From contig NZ_JWLJ01000003.1 of NCBI RefSeq assembly GCF_000813985.1, positions 1-64,000 of the forward strand: 64,000 bases of DNA, given 5' to 3'. The DNA is from Ruegeria sp. ANG-R. GTDB taxonomy: Bacteria > Pseudomonadota > Alphaproteobacteria > Rhodobacterales > Rhodobacteraceae. The notes beneath the pieces are model-generated. The model worked only from the letters and a program-made list of their open reading frames with translations. It was not told where the DNA came from and made no database searches. Shown in pieces: positions 7,368 to 16,827 of the stretch (position 1 is the stretch's first letter; every line of letters begins with the position of its first letter). A program made the position numbers and the translations under genes.

Positions 7368-8945
7368 ATGTCAGCAAAATCGTTTTCTATTGACGGTACT
7401 CCGCAGAAACGTCTTTTTAGATCAATAATAGCGGACTATGGCTTGAGCACGTCGGTCTGTGAGTTGATCGACAATGCAATTGATCATTGGACTGCGCGAA
7501 AGCGTCGTAACCCGGTTCAGATTGACCTGTTTCTCAACGTAGATCGCCAATTGATCACCGTTCGAGACAATGCAGGTGGAGTGCCACGAGACGACATTCA
7601 ACTACTTGTGTCACCTGGAGCTTCACGCGATGAAGTTGGTTTTAATTTTATTGGGAACTTTGGTGTTGGTGGCAAGCGAGCGGGTGTTGCGTTAGGTCAA
7701 CGCGTGGAGGTCTCTTCGCGTTATGAGACAAACGAAACTTTCCGTTTTGTACTTTCTGATGAATGGCTAGCTAAAGACGCCTGGGACGTTGAAGTTGAGC
7801 ATGTGAACGACATCAATCCGGGTACTACCAACGTTTCGATCTCCAGCTTGCGGCAAGGCTTTTCGCACCAGGATGTCGAGACACTTCAAAGGCACATATC
7901 TGAAGTCTATTCCAAGTTCATCGGCAACGGATGTGACATCAGAGTAAATGGTGTTAGTGTCGGAAAAACTGAGTTTGACGTTTGGGCATACCCGCCAGAA
8001 CACAAACCGAAACTTTCCGAATTCAACATCTACCCAAGCGATGATCAAGCCGTCGCGGTCAGGATTACAGCTGGCTTGCTTCAAGACCGAAACCCGATCG
8101 AGGAAAACTATGGAGTATACGTCTACTGCAACGATCGCTTAATTGTCGCCCATGAAAAGTCTTACGAAGTAGGTTTTTATAAAGGTGAAGCTGGTGTCCC
8201 TCACCCAGACGCCTCGTTGGCCAGAACCATTGTGGAGCTGTCAGGGCCGCCAGAGCTTATGCCTTGGACGTCAAGTAAGAGCGGGCTCAACTGGAGTCAT
8301 CCAACTTATCTTGCGATTAGGGATAGGATCATCGCTCTGAATACTTATTTCACCAAAGTATCGCGCCGATTGAAGAATGTTCGAGACGAACAGGTTTTTG
8401 CCCATCAGACGGGCGAGGTCGACGTCATAGATTTGGAAGGAGATGGTACTGCCAAAAGGGTAGTAGACTTGCCATTGCCCCGAGGTAGAAGGAAGTCTTA
8501 TCCAGATAGGCTAATAGAAGCTAACGCGGAAACGATTCAAAAACAGCCTTGGACTCTTGGCCTTGTCGAAGCGATGGGTGTCGCTGACACGATTTCAAGA
8601 AAGAAAATTCAGACAAAAAATCGATTGTCACTTGTGATCTTGGATAGCAACCTCGAAATTGCGCTAAAAGAATTCATCGTTCACAGGGCAGATTTGTTCC
8701 GACCCGACAAGTACGGTGATGCGAAGCTTCTAGAGCTTTTCAAAAGACGGCACGAAGTCATCAACCTAGTTAAACCCCACCTGAGTTTAGATGATGTTGT
8801 TTGGAATAAAGTTCGCCACTACTACGATAGAAGAAACAAGTTGGTTCATGAGCGAGCAACTGTCCAGATTACTGACGTTGAACTGGAAGATTATCGCGCG
8901 ATCGTCGAGCAAATACTTGGCTCGCTTTTCAATCTTAAGTTCTGA
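7368..8945 (+). CDS. GHKL (HATPase_c_3/MORC-like) ATPase with HEPN-like C-terminus
   Basis: A 525-residue cytoplasmic protein. The N-terminal Bergerat fold is clear: CELIDNAIDHW with E32 and N36, VRDNAGGVP with D67, and GNFGVGGKRA at about 96-105. This resembles the Hsp90/MORC-type ATPases found in bacterial conflict systems. The last 45 residues (HYYDRRNKLVHERATV) carry R489-x4-H494, matching the Rx4-6H signature of HEPN RNases, within a helical tail. GC content is low and the gene is alone between the duplicated rplW terminator and the rplB promoter. A defence or stress RNase role is inference; the ATPase assignment is firm. Confidence 0.75.
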   Translation: MSAKSFSIDGTPQKRLFRSIIADYGLSTSVCELIDNAIDHWTARKRRNPVQIDLFLNVDRQLITVRDNAGGVPRDDIQLLVSPGASRDEVGFNFIGNFGVGGKRAGVALGQRVEVSSRYETNETFRFVLSDEWLAKDAWDVEVEHVNDINPGTTNVSISSLRQGFSHQDVETLQRHISEVYSKFIGNGCDIRVNGVSVGKTEFDVWAYPPEHKPKLSEFNIYPSDDQAVAVRITAGLLQDRNPIEENYGVYVYCNDRLIVAHEKSYEVGFYKGEAGVPHPDASLARTIVELSGPPELMPWTSSKSGLNWSHPTYLAIRDRIIALNTYFTKVSRRLKNVRDEQVFAHQTGEVDVIDLEGDGTAKRVVDLPLPRGRRKSYPDRLIEANAETIQKQPWTLGLVEAMGVADTISRKKIQTKNRLSLVILDSNLEIALKEFIVHRADLFRPDKYGDAKLLELFKRRHEVINLVKPHLSLDDVVWNKVRHYYDRRNKLVHERATVQITDVELEDYRAIVEQILGSLFNLKF

Positions 8946-8990
8946 AGCTCGTCTAGCCCAACAGAGTTTTTGACTGCGGGGTGTACGGGG

Positions 8991-9019
8991 CTAGACACCC
9001 ACCCCCAACCCTGTTACAT
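8991..9019 (+). promoter_or_regulatory. Candidate promoter of the rplB block
   Basis: CTAGAC (8991-8996), 17-nt C/A-rich spacer (ACCCACCCCCAACCCTG), TTACAT (9014-9019). The -35 is poor, but spacing and spacer composition match the rpsJ, rpmC and rpsM candidates. A promoter is required here because two terminators lie between rplW and rplB. Confidence 0.5.
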
Positions 9020-9033
9020 GCTCCCAATCTTGC

Positions 9034-9056
9034 GGCCTCGGATTCGTTCCGGGGCC
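9034..9056 (+). other. Hairpin in the rplB leader
   Basis: GGCCTCGGA (9034-9042) can pair with TCCGGGGCC (9048-9056) through one G-T pair, loop TTCGT. No T-run follows, so it is not a terminator. It sits in a GC-rich 5' leader of about 140 nt between the promoter candidate and rplB and could be a regulatory or processing element. Confidence 0.4.
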
Positions 9057-9165
9057 TCTGATATTTGTAACCGGGGACCTTCGGGGCCCTATACCCTTGG
9101 CACCTACGGGGGCCTATCACATAGCGGGGAAATCCCCTGCACTTGCTAAACGGAAGACAGAAAGC

Positions 9166-10008
9166 ATGGCACTCAAGTCGTACAAGCCGACGACGCCGGG
9201 CCAGCGCGGGCTGGTGCTGATCGACCGTTCGGAGCTTTGGAAAGGACGTCCGGTCAAGTCTCTCACTGAGGGTTTGACCAAATCGGGCGGCCGGAACAAC
9301 ACCGGACGGATCACTTCACGCCGCCGCGGCGGTGGCGCAAAGCGTCTCTACCGGATCGTTGACTTCAAACGAAACAAATTTGATGTCGCGGCAGCCGTCG
9401 AGCGGATCGAATATGACCCGAACCGGACCGCATTCATCGCACTGGTAAAATACGAGGACGGCGAGCAGGCATACATCCTGGCTCCGCAGCGTCTGGCTGT
9501 TGGTGACAAAGTCGTGGCATCCGCCAAGGCCGACATCAAGCCGGGCAACGCAATGCCGTTCTCGGGTATGCCAATCGGTACCATCGTCCACAACATCGAG
9601 ATGAAGCCTGGCAAAGGCGGTCAGATCGCACGTGCGGCCGGTACTTACGCTCAGTTCGTTGGTCGCGATGGCGGCTACGCTCAGATCCGTCTGAGCTCGG
9701 GCGAGCTGCGCATGGTCCGTCAGGAATGCATGGCCACCGTTGGTGCCGTGTCCAACCCCGACAACTCGAACCAGAACCTCGGTAAAGCCGGTCGTATGCG
9801 CCACAAGGGCGTTCGTCCGTCGGTTCGTGGTGTTGCAATGAACCCGATCGATCACCCGCACGGTGGTGGTGAAGGTCGTACCTCGGGTGGCCGTACACCG
9901 GTTACACCGTGGGGTAAGGACACCAAGGGTAAGCGTACCCGCAACAAGAACAAAGCGTCCCAGAAGCTGATCATCCGCTCGCGGCACGCCAAGAAGAAGG
10001 GACGTTAA
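9166..10008 (+). CDS. rplB: 50S ribosomal protein L2
   Basis: 280 residues from ATG 9166 ([15 protein letters not shown]). The frame is open further upstream to 9097, but homology and length favour 9166. Contains [21 protein letters not shown], the [29 protein letters not shown] segment with the conserved His near the peptidyl transferase centre, and a basic tail. It starts the second ribosomal block, separated from rplW by 4.5 kb of cargo. Confidence 0.98.
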   Translation: MALKSYKPTTPGQRGLVLIDRSELWKGRPVKSLTEGLTKSGGRNNTGRITSRRRGGGAKRLYRIVDFKRNKFDVAAAVERIEYDPNRTAFIALVKYEDGEQAYILAPQRLAVGDKVVASAKADIKPGNAMPFSGMPIGTIVHNIEMKPGKGGQIARAAGTYAQFVGRDGGYAQIRLSSGELRMVRQECMATVGAVSNPDNSNQNLGKAGRMRHKGVRPSVRGVAMNPIDHPHGGGEGRTSGGRTPVTPWGKDTKGKRTRNKNKASQKLIIRSRHAKKKGR

Positions 10009-10011
10009 TCT

Positions 10012-10290
10012 ATGTCTCGCTCTGTTTGGAAGGGTCCTTTCGTCGATGCTTACGTGCTGAAAAAAGCCGAAGCAGCGCGCGAGTCGGGCCGCAACGAAGT
10101 CATCAAGATTTGGTCGCGTCGTTCCACCATTCTGCCCCAGTTCGTGGGTCTGACCTTTGGTGTTTACAACGGCCATAAGCATATCCCCGTCAACGTCTCG
10201 GAAGACATGATCGGTCAGAAGTTCGGTGAATACTCGCCGACCCGGACCTATTATGGCCACGCCGCAGACAAAAAAGCGAAGCGGAAGTAA
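10012..10290 (+). CDS. rpsS: 30S ribosomal protein S19
   Basis: 92 residues: [18 protein letters not shown], then [27 protein letters not shown] and [21 protein letters not shown]19 binds 16S rRNA in the 30S head with S13. Three bases separate it from rplB, and it is co-transcribed in the rplB block. Confidence 0.98.
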   Translation: MSRSVWKGPFVDAYVLKKAEAARESGRNEVIKIWSRRSTILPQFVGLTFGVYNGHKHIPVNVSEDMIGQKFGEYSPTRTYYGHAADKKAKRK

Positions 10291-10293
10291 GTC

Positions 10294-10674
10294 ATGGGCA
10301 AGGAAAAGAACCCCCGCCGCGTGGCTGAAAACGAAGCAATGGCGAAAACCCGTATGCTTCGCACCAGCCCGCAGAAACTGAACCTGGTTGCGCAAATGAT
10401 CCGCGGCAAGAAAGTTGAGAAGGCTCTGACCGACCTGACTTTCTCGAACAAGCGTGTCGCGCAGGATGTCAAAAAGTGCCTGCAGTCCGCAATCGCGAAT
10501 GCCGAGAACAACCACAACCTGGACGTTGACGAGCTGATCGTCGCCGAAGCCTGGGTTGGCAAGAACTTGGTCATGAAGCGTGGTCGTCCGCGTGCCCGTG
10601 GCCGTTTCGGCAAGATCATGAAGCCGTTCTCGGAGATCACCATCAAGGTGCGTCAAGTTGAGGAGCAAGCCTAA
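10294..10674 (+). CDS. rplV: 50S ribosomal protein L22
   Basis: 126 residues. [25 protein letters not shown] and the beta-hairpin [22 protein letters not shown], whose tip lines the exit tunnel and is the usual macrolide resistance site, are present. The stop shares a base with the rpsC start. Confidence 0.98.
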   Translation: MGKEKNPRRVAENEAMAKTRMLRTSPQKLNLVAQMIRGKKVEKALTDLTFSNKRVAQDVKKCLQSAIANAENNHNLDVDELIVAEAWVGKNLVMKRGRPRARGRFGKIMKPFSEITIKVRQVEEQA

Positions 10675-11384
10675 TGGGTCATAAAGTAAATCCGATCGGC
10701 ATGCGCCTGCAGGTCAACCGCACCTGGGACAGCCGCTGGTACGCCGACACCAAGGACTACGGTGATCTTCTGCTGGAAGACCTCAAGATCCGTGAGTTCA
10801 TCAACAAAGAGTGCAAGCAGGCCGGTGTTGCCCGTGTGATCATCGAACGCCCGCACAAAAAGTGCCGCGTTACGATCCACACAGCACGTCCCGGTGTCAT
10901 CATCGGCAAGAAAGGTGCAGACATCGAAGTTCTGCGCAAAAAGCTTGCTCGCATGACCGACAGCGAACTGCACCTGAACATCGTCGAAGTGCGCAAGCCC
11001 GAGCTTGACGCGCAGCTGGTTGCCGAGTCCATCGCTCAGCAGCTGGAACGTCGTGTTTCGTTCCGTCGCGCAATGAAGCGGTCGGTTCAGAACGCCATGC
11101 GCATGGGCGCCCTGGGTATCCGGGTGAACGTCGCTGGTCGTCTGGGCGGCGCCGAAATCGCACGGACCGAGTGGTACCGCGAAGGCCGCGTGCCTCTGCA
11201 CACCCTGCGTGCCGACATCGATTACGCACATGCCGAAGCGATGACTCCCTACGGGATCATCGGGATCAAGGTCTGGATCTTCAAAGGTGAGATCATGGAG
11301 CACGATCCGCAGGCACGTGACCGTAAAGCACAGGAACTCCAGGACGGCCCTGCACCTCGTGGTGCTGGTGGCGGTCGTCGCTAA
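10674..11384 (+). CDS. rpsC: 30S ribosomal protein S3
   Basis: 236 residues. [22 protein letters not shown], the KH domain with [17 protein letters not shown], and the C-terminal [27 protein letters not shown] are diagnostic. S3 forms part of the mRNA entry helicase. The tail ends in a Gly/Arg-rich stretch. A good ribosome binding site for rplP (AAGGAGG) follows the stop. Confidence 0.98.
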   Translation: MGHKVNPIGMRLQVNRTWDSRWYADTKDYGDLLLEDLKIREFINKECKQAGVARVIIERPHKKCRVTIHTARPGVIIGKKGADIEVLRKKLARMTDSELHLNIVEVRKPELDAQLVAESIAQQLERRVSFRRAMKRSVQNAMRMGALGIRVNVAGRLGGAEIARTEWYREGRVPLHTLRADIDYAHAEAMTPYGIIGIKVWIFKGEIMEHDPQARDRKAQELQDGPAPRGAGGGRR

Positions 11385-11396
11385 GGAGGGAAAGAT

Positions 11397-11810
11397 ATGC
11401 TTCAACCAAAGCGTACTAAATTCCGCAAGATGCACAAAGGCCGGATCAAGGGGCTCGCCAAAGGCGGTTCCGATCTGAACTTTGGCACCTACGGTCTGAA
11501 AGCACTGCAGCCCGAGCGCGTCACTGCGCGTCAGATCGAAGCTGCACGTCGTGCCATGACCCGTCACATGAAACGTCAGGGCCGCGTCTGGATTCGGATT
11601 TTCCCGGATACTCCCGTGACCTCGAAGCCGACCGAAGTCCGTATGGGTAAAGGTAAAGGCTCCGTTGACTTCTGGGCCGCGAAGGTAAAGCCCGGTCGTG
11701 TGATGTTTGAGATCGACGGCGTCAATGACGACATCGCCCGCGAGGCCCTGCGCCTGGCCGCGATGAAGCTGCCGATCAAGACCCGCGTCGTGGTTCGCGA
11801 AGACTGGTAA
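11397..11810 (+). CDS. rplP: 50S ribosomal protein L16
   Basis: 137 residues: [24 protein letters not shown], the [26 protein letters not shown] loop that approaches the A site, and the closing [14 protein letters not shown]. The Arg/Met/Gly/Lys loop includes the region hydroxylated in E. coli L16 by the oxygenase YcfD. It is the last gene of the second block, followed by a terminator and then by a 2OG-Fe oxygenase-like gene instead of rpmC. Confidence 0.98.
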   Translation: MLQPKRTKFRKMHKGRIKGLAKGGSDLNFGTYGLKALQPERVTARQIEAARRAMTRHMKRQGRVWIRIFPDTPVTSKPTEVRMGKGKGSVDFWAAKVKPGRVMFEIDGVNDDIAREALRLAAMKLPIKTRVVVREDW

Positions 11811-11842
11811 GCGGTTGGGGGTGACCCCGTTCGTGACAAGAT

Positions 11843-11873
11843 AAGCCCCCGTCGGGAAATCGGCGGGGGCTTT
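11843..11873 (+). terminator. Intrinsic terminator after rplP
   Basis: AAGCCCCCG (11843-11851) pairs with CGGGGGCTT (11864-11872); TTT at 11871-11873. It closes the rplB-rplP block. Confidence 0.82.
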
Positions 11874-12020
11874 AACATGGGCGCGCTGCCCCACGGCAGT
11901 GTTTTTGACCGAACGAAGCAGAGTCCGGTTCTTCATCTGGCTAACAATATCCCGGAGCGCGAGGCAGAGCCTCGCAAAACCCCCATCGCCTTTACCGCAA
12001 GCCTGGTCTAAGAGACGAGA

Positions 12021-12641
12021 ATGGCACAGATTGAATCACTTTTCGTTACCAGGCTCTACCGTGCAACCCTGTCTGAATTTGATCCCAGGATCGACGCGGA
12101 GGAGCTGGAGAGCTCTTGCCTTGTCATCGCTGAAGATGATGAGGCCGGGCAGGACTGGTGTGAAGCGAATGCATATCCCGGCTACACCAGCTATGCGTCG
12201 CTGACCGATTTGCCTTGGCGGTTTCCGATATTTGCCGATCTTGTCAAAGTCCTGGATCAGCACGTCGCTGCTTTTGCCAAGGATTTGGAGTTTGATCTGG
12301 ACGACCGCGCGTTGAAGTTAGAGGATTTGTGGATCAACATCCTGCCCGAGGGCGGAATGCACTCAAGCCATCTTCACCCGCACAGCGTCATCTCCGGTAC
12401 AACCTATGTGGCAATGCCCCAAGGGGCGAGCGCCCTCAAGCTGGAAGACCCCCGCTCTGGCCGGATGATGGCTGCGCCGACGCGTTTGAAAGGCGGGCGG
12501 CGGGAATTGCAGCCGTTCATCTACATTAAGCCGCAGGTGGGTGACGTTCTGCTGTGGGAGGGTTGGTTGCGCCACGAGGTGCCGATGAACATGGCCGAGG
12601 ATGAGCGGATTTCGGTAAGCTTTAACTATAAGTGGGAGTAA
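12021..12641 (+). CDS. Putative 2OG-Fe(II) oxygenase (TIGR02466-like)
   Basis: 206 residues, close to the length of the TIGR02466/PF13759 group of predicted 2-oxoglutarate/Fe(II) oxygenases. The metal motif is HSSHLHPHSVISGTTYV (H117 and H119 the likely family His-x-His), with the distal His in LRHEVPMN (H185) and the 2OG-binding Arg in DERISVSFNY (R197). Substrates of this family are unknown. It lies 210 bp after rplP, behind a terminator, with no close partner. The association with L16 makes a ribosomal protein substrate worth testing, but nothing in the sequence proves it. Confidence 0.8.
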   Translation: MAQIESLFVTRLYRATLSEFDPRIDAEELESSCLVIAEDDEAGQDWCEANAYPGYTSYASLTDLPWRFPIFADLVKVLDQHVAAFAKDLEFDLDDRALKLEDLWINILPEGGMHSSHLHPHSVISGTTYVAMPQGASALKLEDPRSGRMMAAPTRLKGGRRELQPFIYIKPQVGDVLLWEGWLRHEVPMNMAEDERISVSFNYKWE

Positions 12642-12660
12642 GCCCCGATCCGCGAAGCGG

Positions 12661-12683
12661 CAATCGCTCCGGTGGAGCGATTG
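12661..12683. repeat. Inverted repeat after the oxygenase gene
   Basis: CAATCGCTCC (12661-12670), loop GGT, GGAGCGATTG (12674-12683), a perfect 10-bp stem without a T-run. Flanked by further GC-rich short inverted sequence. It may be a weak terminator, a REP-like element or an mRNA stabiliser. Confidence 0.55.
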
Positions 12684-12757
12684 AGGGGGCGAACGGGCGG
12701 AGCCCACCCGAATGGAAGCACATCTATTTAACTGTATTTTAGGTAATTGTCGCGACA

Positions 12758-13144
12758 TTGACTGTCCTTCGTGAAGAAATCGAACTGCTCGTTTTGGGCG
12801 AGAACGAACAACCCGTCTATGCGGTTCGAGCGCGGTTGTTACCTTCTCTGTCAGACGCAATATTGATCGCGGTTATCGCGCCGACGCTCATGATGTTTCC
12901 GTGGGTGATGATACATTTTATCTTTCGAAGAACTATTTACGTAATCACCACGCAGCGTGTGGTTGTTTTGGACGCTGGAGGAGTGGTGAGTGAAATGTGC
13001 CTATCCGACATAAAGAACTTCCGTGGATCAAGAACGGCCCTTTTGCTACGTGGCGCACGCATCAAACTGTGGTTGCCTCGTTTGCCGGACGCTTGGCATT
13101 TTGAAGACATCATTCGTCGAACGATCAAAAAGACAACGGCGTAG
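12758..13144 (+). CDS. Small membrane protein with bacterial PH-like domain
   Basis: 128 residues beginning at TTG; an in-frame TAG lies six codons upstream and no ATG is available. A hydrophobic hairpin at about residues 28-60 (SLSDAILIAVIAPTLMMFPWVMIHFIF) is followed by YVITTQRVVVLDAGGVVSEMCLSDIKNFRG, the typical start of bacterial PH domains (YdbS/bPH group). Such proteins are anchored at the inner membrane and their functions are mostly unknown. It is cargo between rplP and rpmC. Confidence 0.6.
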   Translation: MTVLREEIELLVLGENEQPVYAVRARLLPSLSDAILIAVIAPTLMMFPWVMIHFIFRRTIYVITTQRVVVLDAGGVVSEMCLSDIKNFRGSRTALLLRGARIKLWLPRLPDAWHFEDIIRRTIKKTTA

Positions 13145-13163
13145 CATTGCGCCAAACTTCCTC

Positions 13164-13192
13164 TTGCCACCCACCCTCTAACCCCCTATAGA
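13164..13192 (+). promoter_or_regulatory. Candidate promoter of the rpmC block
   Basis: TTGCCA (13164-13169), 17-nt spacer CCCACCCTCTAACCCCC, TATAGA (13187-13192), 119 bp upstream of rpmC. The -35 is identical to that of rpsJ and the spacer is again C/A-rich. Confidence 0.65.
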
Positions 13193-13310
13193 GCGGCATC
13201 CTGCGATCTCCCGGCTGTGTCGGGCGATTCGTATGTCTATCATTCATCCACCAGGTCAAAGGTGACCCGTGTACGGGGCCTTCTGGTGTTTTGAGCAAAG
13301 GAAAAAGGCG

Positions 13311-13517
13311 ATGAACGCCCAAGAACTGCGTGACAAGACCCCGGACCAGCTCCGCGAGGAACTGGCCAACCTGAAGAAAGAAAGCTTTAACCTGCGCTTT
13401 CAACAGGCAACCGGTCAGCTGGAAAACACTGCCGGCATCAAAGCGGCCCGCCGCAATGCCGCCCGCGTCAAAACCATTCTGAACCAAAAGGCCGCTGCTG
13501 CGGCATCCGAGGAGTAA
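13311..13517 (+). CDS. rpmC: 50S ribosomal protein L29
   Basis: 68 residues from ATG 13311 ([30 protein letters not shown]), preceded by AAAGGAAAAAGG. The frame extends upstream to 13269, but length and homology favour 13311. L29 sits at the tunnel exit beside L23. It starts the longest ribosomal block. Confidence 0.97.
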   Translation: MNAQELRDKTPDQLREELANLKKESFNLRFQQATGQLENTAGIKAARRNAARVKTILNQKAAAAASEE

Positions 13518-13521
13518 TCAG

Positions 13522-13752
13522 ATGCCCAAGCGTATCCTGTCCGGAATCGTAACCAGCGACGCCAACGAGCAGACCGTGACTGTTTCGGTTGAACGCCGTT
13601 TCAAGCACCCGCTGCTGCACAAAACCGTTCGTAAGTCCAAGAAGTACCGGGCTCATGACGAAAAGAACGCCTTCAAGGTCGGCGACACCGTACGCATCAT
13701 CGAATGCGCGCCGAAATCGAAGACGAAACGTTGGGAAGTTCTGGAAGCGTAA
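13522..13752 (+). CDS. rpsQ: 30S ribosomal protein S17
   Basis: 76 residues of OB fold: [47 protein letters not shown] and [21 protein letters not shown]. Primary 16S rRNA binder. GGAGTAATCAG upstream includes the rpmC stop; the genes are coupled. Confidence 0.98.
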   Translation: MPKRILSGIVTSDANEQTVTVSVERRFKHPLLHKTVRKSKKYRAHDEKNAFKVGDTVRIIECAPKSKTKRWEVLEA

Positions 13753-13829
13753 GCTTTTCGGGATTTTTCCATTTGTCGAAACCCTGGGGGATTTAACAAG
13801 ACCAGCCCCCACAGGTCGGGAGAAACCAC

Positions 13830-14198
13830 ATGATCCAGATGCAGACCAATCTGGATGTCGCTGACAACTCCGGCGCACGCCGAGTTCAGTGCATCAAGGT
13901 CCTGGGTGGTTCCAAGCGTAAATACGCCTCCGTTGGCGACATCATTGTCGTCTCGGTGAAGGAAGCCATCCCGCGCGGCCGCGTAAAGAAAGGTGACGTC
14001 CGCAAGGCCGTCGTCGTACGCACCGCCAAGGAAGTCCGTCGCGAAGACGGCACCGCGATCCGTTTCGATCGCAACGCCGCCGTCATCCTGAACAACAACA
14101 ACGAGCCCGTAGGTACCCGTATCTTTGGCCCCGTTGTTCGCGAACTGCGCGGCAAGAACTTCATGAAAATCATCTCGCTGGCTCCGGAGGTGCTGTAA
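13830..14198 (+). CDS. rplN: 50S ribosomal protein L14
   Basis: 122 residues, the exact usual length: [28 protein letters not shown], then [26 protein letters not shown]14 forms an intersubunit bridge and is the binding site of RsfS. A 77-bp gap with short GC-rich inverted sequence separates it from rpsQ; no terminator is evident. Confidence 0.98.
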   Translation: MIQMQTNLDVADNSGARRVQCIKVLGGSKRKYASVGDIIVVSVKEAIPRGRVKKGDVRKAVVVRTAKEVRREDGTAIRFDRNAAVILNNNNEPVGTRIFGPVVRELRGKNFMKIISLAPEVL

Positions 14199-14200
14199 TC

Positions 14201-14512
14201 ATGGCTGCTAAACTCCGCAAAGGCGACAAGGTCGTCGTGCTGGCCGGCAAGGACAAGGGCAAAGAGGGAACTATCACCTCGGTTGACCCGAAAGCCGGTA
14301 AAGCTGTTGTCGACGGCATCAACATCGCCATCCGCCACACCCGCCAGACCCAGAGCTCGCAAGGTGGTCGCCTGCCTCAGGCAAACCCGATCGAGCTGTC
14401 GAACCTGGCACTGCTGGACAAAAACGGCAAAGCAACCCGTGTTGGCTTCCGCATGGAAGGCGACAAGAAGGTGCGCTTCGCCAAGACCACGGGGGACGTG
14501 ATCGATGCTTGA
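14201..14512 (+). CDS. rplX: 50S ribosomal protein L24
   Basis: 103 residues with the KOW motif [25 protein letters not shown] and [19 protein letters not shown]. Assembly-initiator protein of the 50S subunit. It overlaps the first eight bases of rplE. Confidence 0.98.
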   Translation: MAAKLRKGDKVVVLAGKDKGKEGTITSVDPKAGKAVVDGINIAIRHTRQTQSSQGGRLPQANPIELSNLALLDKNGKATRVGFRMEGDKKVRFAKTTGDVIDA

Positions 14513-15065
14513 TACCGCAAACTATACCCCGCGTCTGAAAACTCAGTACGCTGAAACAATCCGTGCCGCTCTGAAAGAAGAGTTCGGCTACAAGAACGAC
14601 ATGCAGCTGCCTAAGCTGGAAAAAATCGTTCTGAACATCGGTTGCGGTGCTGAGGCCGTCAAAGACTCGAAGAAAGCGAAAGCTGCTGTCGAGGATCTGA
14701 CTGCGATTGCTGGCCAGAAGGCCGTTGCGACCAAGGCGAAGAAGTCGATCGCGGGTTTCCGCGTCCGTGAAGACATGCCGCTGGGTGCGAAAGTGACCCT
14801 GCGTGGTGACCGGATGTACGAATTCCTGGATCGTCTGATCACCATCGCGCTGCCGCGCGTTCGTGACTTCCGCGGTGTGAAACCATCTTTCGATGGTCGT
14901 GGCAACTTTGCCATGGGCATGAAAGAGCACATCGTGTTCCCGGAAATCGACTTCGACAAGGTCGACGAGGTCTGGGGCCTGGACATCATCATCACCACCA
15001 CAGCGAACACCGACGCTGAAGCAAAGGCATTGTTGAAAGCATTCAACATGCCGTTCAACGCGTAA
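14505..15065 (+). CDS. rplE: 50S ribosomal protein L5
   Basis: 186 residues. [29 protein letters not shown] (usually NMGVGEA in other bacteria), the [20 protein letters not shown] end and the IPKVTLRG-type strand are recognisable. L5 binds 5S rRNA and contacts S13 in bridge B1b. The ATG lies inside rplX. Confidence 0.98.
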   Translation: MLDTANYTPRLKTQYAETIRAALKEEFGYKNDMQLPKLEKIVLNIGCGAEAVKDSKKAKAAVEDLTAIAGQKAVATKAKKSIAGFRVREDMPLGAKVTLRGDRMYEFLDRLITIALPRVRDFRGVKPSFDGRGNFAMGMKEHIVFPEIDFDKVDEVWGLDIIITTTANTDAEAKALLKAFNMPFNA

Positions 15066-15083
15066 GCGCCGGGAGGATAAGAC

Positions 15084-15389
15084 ATGGCTAAAAAAGCAAT
15101 GATCGAACGCGAGAAGAAGCGCGAACGCCTGGTGGCCAAATATGCCGCAAAGCGTGCCGAGCTGAAAGAAATCGCGAATGACGAGAGCAAGCCGATGGAA
15201 GAGCGTTTCAAAGCGCGTCTGAAACTGGCGAAACTGCCGCGCAACAGCTCGGCTACCCGTCTGCACAACCGCTGTCAGCTGACCGGTCGTCCTCACGCTT
15301 ACTACCGTAAGCTGAAGGTCAGCCGTATCGCGCTGCGCGAGCTGGGTTCTGCTGGTCAGATCCCCGGCATGGTGAAATCGAGCTGGTAA
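15084..15389 (+). CDS. rpsN: 30S ribosomal protein S14
   Basis: 101 residues, the long zinc-free type: [28 protein letters not shown] and [31 protein letters not shown]. The four-cysteine ribbon of zinc-type S14 is absent, as expected for Alphaproteobacteria. GGGAGGATAAGAC is the ribosome binding site. Confidence 0.98.
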   Translation: MAKKAMIEREKKRERLVAKYAAKRAELKEIANDESKPMEERFKARLKLAKLPRNSSATRLHNRCQLTGRPHAYYRKLKVSRIALRELGSAGQIPGMVKSSW

Positions 15390-15402
15390 GGGAGACATAG
15401 AT

Positions 15403-15795
15403 ATGAACGATCCTATCGGCGATATGCTCACCCGTATCCGCAACGCGCAAATGCGCGGCAAGTCCACTGTTTCCACCCCCGCATCCAAGCTGCGCGGTTG
15501 GGTTCTGGACGTGCTGGCGGACGAAGGTTACATCCGTGGCTACGAAGCGACGACCGGTGAAAACGGTCATCCGGCCATCGAAATCAGCCTGAAATACTAC
15601 GAAGGCACCCCTGTTATTCGCGAACTGAAGCGGGTCTCGAAACCCGGTCGTCGCGTGTACATGGGCGTCAATGACATCCCGCAGGTCCGTCAGGGTCTGG
15701 GCGTGTCGATTGTCAGCACTCCGAAAGGTGTGATGTCGGACGCAAACGCTCGCTCCAACAATGTTGGCGGCGAAGTGCTCTGCACCGTCTTCTAA
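15403..15795 (+). CDS. rpsH: 30S ribosomal protein S8
   Basis: 130 residues: [30 protein letters not shown], and the C-terminal [33 protein letters not shown]. Primary 16S binder; in E. coli it represses the spc operon at the rplE start. A comparable site was not identified here. Confidence 0.98.
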   Translation: MNDPIGDMLTRIRNAQMRGKSTVSTPASKLRGWVLDVLADEGYIRGYEATTGENGHPAIEISLKYYEGTPVIRELKRVSKPGRRVYMGVNDIPQVRQGLGVSIVSTPKGVMSDANARSNNVGGEVLCTVF

Positions 15796-15807
15796 GGAGG
15801 TCTGTCA

Positions 15808-16341
15808 ATGTCTCGTATTGGTAAAAAACCGGTCGAGCTGCCCAGCGGCGTTTCCGCCTCTGTGTCGGGTCAGACCATCGAAGTAAAAGGTCCGAAAGGC
15901 ACCCGCAGCTTCACCGCAACCGATGACGTAACGCTGTCGGTTGAAGACAACGTGGTCAAGATCGACCCCCGTGGCATGTCCAAGCGTGCGCGCCAGCAGT
16001 GGGGCATGAGCCGCACTATGGTTGCCAATCTGGTTGAAGGCGTCACCAACGGCTTCAAAAAAGAGCTGGAGATCCAGGGTGTTGGTTACCGGGCTCAGAT
16101 GCAGGGCAACACCCTGAAGCTGAACCTGGGCTACAGCCACGATGTTGATTTCACTGCTCCGGAAGGTGTCACCATCACCGCGCCGAAGCAAACCGAGATC
16201 GTTGTGGAAGGTATCGACCAGCAGCAGGTGGGCGAAGTCGCGGCCAAAATCCGCGAATGGCGCCGTCCCGAGCCGTACAAAGGCAAGGGCATCCGCTACA
16301 AGGGCGAGTTCATCTTCCGCAAAGAAGGCAAGAAGAAGTAA
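15808..16341 (+). CDS. rplF: 50S ribosomal protein L6
   Basis: 177 residues, two tandem alpha/beta domains: [31 protein letters not shown] and the C-terminal signature [23 protein letters not shown] lies directly upstream. L6 binds near the sarcin-ricin loop. Confidence 0.98.
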   Translation: MSRIGKKPVELPSGVSASVSGQTIEVKGPKGTRSFTATDDVTLSVEDNVVKIDPRGMSKRARQQWGMSRTMVANLVEGVTNGFKKELEIQGVGYRAQMQGNTLKLNLGYSHDVDFTAPEGVTITAPKQTEIVVEGIDQQQVGEVAAKIREWRRPEPYKGKGIRYKGEFIFRKEGKKK

Positions 16342-16352
16342 GGACGCAAACA

Positions 16353-16712
16353 ATGGCAAACAGCAAAAGAACCCTGTTTCTGAAGCGCCGCCTGCGCGTT
16401 CGGAACAAACTTCGCAAGGTCAACGCGGGTCGTCCGCGTCTGTCCGTACACCGTTCGAACAAGAACATCTCTGTTCAGCTGATCGACGACGTACGTGGCG
16501 TGACCCTGGCGTCGGCCTCGACCTTGGAAAAAGATCTGGGTGTTGTTGGCAAGAACAACGTCGAAGCGGCCACCAAAGTGGGCGCAGCCATCGCCGAGCG
16601 TGCCAAGAAGGCAGGCGTCGAAGAGGCCTATTTCGATCGTGGTGGCTTCCTGTTCCACGGCAAGGTGAAGGCAGTTGCCGACGCCGCGCGTGAAGGTGGT
16701 CTGAAGATCTAA
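16353..16712 (+). CDS. rplR: 50S ribosomal protein L18
   Basis: 119 residues from ATG 16353 ([38 protein letters not shown]), with the end [26 protein letters not shown]. The frame is open upstream inside rplF, but the AAGGACG binding site and length fix this start. L18 carries 5S rRNA into the 50S. Confidence 0.98.
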   Translation: MANSKRTLFLKRRLRVRNKLRKVNAGRPRLSVHRSNKNISVQLIDDVRGVTLASASTLEKDLGVVGKNNVEAATKVGAAIAERAKKAGVEEAYFDRGGFLFHGKVKAVADAAREGGLKI

Positions 16713-16719
16713 GACTTGC

Positions 16720-16739
16720 GGGCAGCTTTGCAGCTGCCC
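16720..16739 (+). other. Intercistronic hairpin between rplR and rpsE
   Basis: GGGCAGCT (16720-16727), loop TTGC, AGCTGCCC (16732-16739), a perfect 8-bp stem with no T-run. In a 115-bp gap inside the block, it may act in mRNA processing or as a weak attenuator. Confidence 0.5.
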
Positions 16740-16827
16740 CGATGATCCGGGGGCCTCGGCACTAGTCGGGGCTCACTTGGATTGAACAAACGGCGCTAAT
16801 GGCGCCACATGAGAAAAGGGATGCCAA

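Noticed and set aside
4627..9165. Integrative element or prophage between rplW and rplB
   Set aside because: No integrase, recombinase, phage or conjugation gene, and no perfect short target duplication; repeated rplW ends fit homologous recombination better.
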